A stretch of 46,918 bases of DNA from an uncultured Saprospiraceae bacterium (GTDB lineage Bacteria; Bacteroidota; Bacteroidia; Chitinophagales; Saprospiraceae), in contig CALFWW010000006.1 in assembly GCA_937928575.1 (NCBI GenBank), forward strand, positions 1 through 46,918, written 5' to 3'. Positions 46,801-46,918 of this stretch are shown here, piece after piece. A model generated the notes under the pieces. It was given only the letters and a program-made list of their open reading frames with translations. It was not told where the DNA came from and ran no database searches. The translations under genes were made by a program, and so were the position numbers. Within the stretch, counting starts at the first letter, position 1. Each line of letters opens with the position of its first letter.

Positions 46801-46918
46801 ATTTATGTAGTGGTTTCTGAGTCTGGAAATCCTTGCACTTCTATAGCTACGATAACCTTGAATGTTGACACACCTCCTACGGCATTGAATACAACGATTG
46901 ATGCGTGTGATGATGGTG
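43801..46918 (+). CDS. Large secreted repeat protein with lamin-tail-like and SprB-type domains (3' end outside window)
   Basis: An open frame of 1039 codons that is still open at the window end. Signal peptide MQRFTLKKYFSYNLFLINFP then LIILFFLPSQLYG, with the mature chain at QCPVTDP. Residues ~47-300: a lamin-tail-like domain (GLYINEFSQGVTGAQEYIEL, DITGWIVDD). Residues ~313-372: SprB-type repeat (DETCEGDMNGSITIDF... LSAGDYTVTVCDALGC). From ~393 on: at least seven repeats of 86-97 residues, each opening with a Cys-containing (A/S)C(D/E)-like motif (Cys394, 484, 575, 662, 748, 845, 941, 1036), then FDLT-like and Y-A or V-Y-V segments. Such proteins end in T9SS sorting domains; here that part is not visible. 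Adhesin or gliding-surface role is inference. Confidence 0.88.
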   Translation, partial: MQRFTLKKYFSYNLFLINFPLIILFFLPSQLYGQCPVTDPGSGLTPGLYINEFSQGVTGAQEYIELVVVGDRTCENDCIDITGWIVDDHNGWFANPPCVGTGCGGMGIAAGHIRFNSDPQWQCIPYGTLIVIYNACDVNPLLVDDPTDADGDNAFVIAHSNSSYFEYGDAPVSPTGSSIGIDTYAGSNYSSTFPSCNGISFSVQGRNGGDAIHLVAPGDLSSSFHSLTYGLENASPFLGADLYFPTSGSNTSYFNNSFAGDPSNQGSWTNGTASSNETPGIGNNAGNTDWINSMLMDPPPFDTDFMEDLIVVDETCEGDMNGSITIDFNIGGTPGLNYEWSHDPGLNNASATGLSAGDYTVTVCDALGCDSVMMATINASPVPTISPAGPLEACDAGSGDGIFNLTSLDLTILGASSGTVNWWTDPAVSIPATPPLDTYSSSTGSVYANITGPAPENCVSNVIEINLNVETSPTANNQTFTNCETPGSGGLASFDLTSLNDAVTGSTGIPVSWWADAAATSSPIPNTTNYNTNGATPVYAIYEGPAPTNCPSNIAEITLNVLSAPTANPASAEACDDGTTNEFDLTQLSASVGGGATVTYYTDMTAMTQVPNDMAFPAVTVPGITTVYAVATNTDGCDSEPVTISLEIYAAPTTCAESLDGCDDGTGQGTFDLTLLETTSCFDGNSVIWYEDAAGGTMVTTPSAYTTSNSNVYATITEPTNNCESDIFPVALNIGTSPTAVPITISSCTGDFELNDACDGDATAPCNYSGSIDPAGTNDITFYGSMADAMNGTIIDQLSDPYNGVDEEIIYARVEDPTTGCYDIAAITLTLGTGPSVNDITISSCNGDWNLTPECDGNPFDPCLYSSDIDPSASFDLTFHLSQTDAEDGINDFTDAAYPGSNGDIIYVRVEDAASGCFSVAEVTLNLLSSPIALNVDLNSCDGNFMLDNTCDGDLTNSPCAEILGGGTGTTIDFYNNLTDAQDQMSNINGINYIASDGDQIYVVVSESGNPCTSIATITLNVDTPPTALNTTIDACDDG

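Overview
The window is AT-rich chromosomal DNA from a member of the Bacteroidota, most likely a Saprospiraceae-like or other gliding, environmental lineage. The evidence is: a type-B type IX secretion (T9SS) C-terminal domain and SprB-like repeats; TAnnTTTG promoter boxes upstream of rpsU, raiA and the tRNA/tuf cluster; a SpeA of the short Bacteroidota type; and the layout tRNA-Thr/Tyr/Gly/Thr - tuf - tRNA-Trp - secE - nusG - rplKAJL - rpoBC. No phage, plasmid, rRNA or CRISPR locus was seen.

Layout. 1-1613 (+): the 3' end of der, then the dTDP-rhamnose genes rfbC-rfbD. 1.8-4.6 kb (+): a large T9SS-exported protein with a gliding-associated C-terminus. 4.95-5.55 kb (+): riboflavin synthase. 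5.55-8.17 kb: an accessory patch with two nearly identical 142-bp hairpin repeats, a second dispersed repeat, and a hipBA toxin-antitoxin pair (-) preceded by four operator-like palindromes spaced 40-42 bp apart. 8.2-9.6 kb (+): arginine decarboxylase. 9.7-17 kb (-): a lipoprotein metallopeptidase, a hypothetical outer-membrane protein, a coupled small-molecule kinase / inositol-phosphatase-like pair, a peroxiredoxin - SRPBCC lipoprotein - SDR operon, and a frameshifted Crp/Fnr regulator beside an FNR-like TTGA-N6-TCAA box.

17-31.3 kb (-) is the core information-processing block. It runs from four tRNA genes (plus a degenerate tRNA-Thr copy) through tuf, tRNA-Trp, secE, nusG and rplK-rplA-rplJ-rplL to rpoB-rpoC, ending at a strong terminator. 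NusG has an acidic N-terminal extension of about 113 residues, and RpoC has a Thr/Pro-rich C-terminal tail of about 102 residues. 31.7-33.6 kb (-): hibernation factor, XerC/D-type recombinase and rpsU. 33.8-36.6 kb: a stand-alone TonB C-terminal domain protein (+), then pdxJ-pabB-pabC (-). 36.8-39.4 kb (+): CPBP protease, cdsA and psd (phospholipid synthesis). 39.7-43.5 kb (-): a TlpA-like thioredoxin protein, bioY and lysS, with elaborate palindromic repeats in the intergenic spaces. 43.8 kb to the window end (+): an open-ended secreted repeat protein (lamin-tail-like domain, SprB repeat, at least seven ~90-residue repeats) whose 3' end lies outside the window.

No clearly new defence or biosynthetic system is evident. 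The most unusual signals are non-coding: the phased hipBA operators, the hairpin-repeat family with compensatory changes, the nested palindromes at 39.4-39.7 kb, the AGACCGC inverted array at 41.7-42.0 kb, and the degenerate tRNA.
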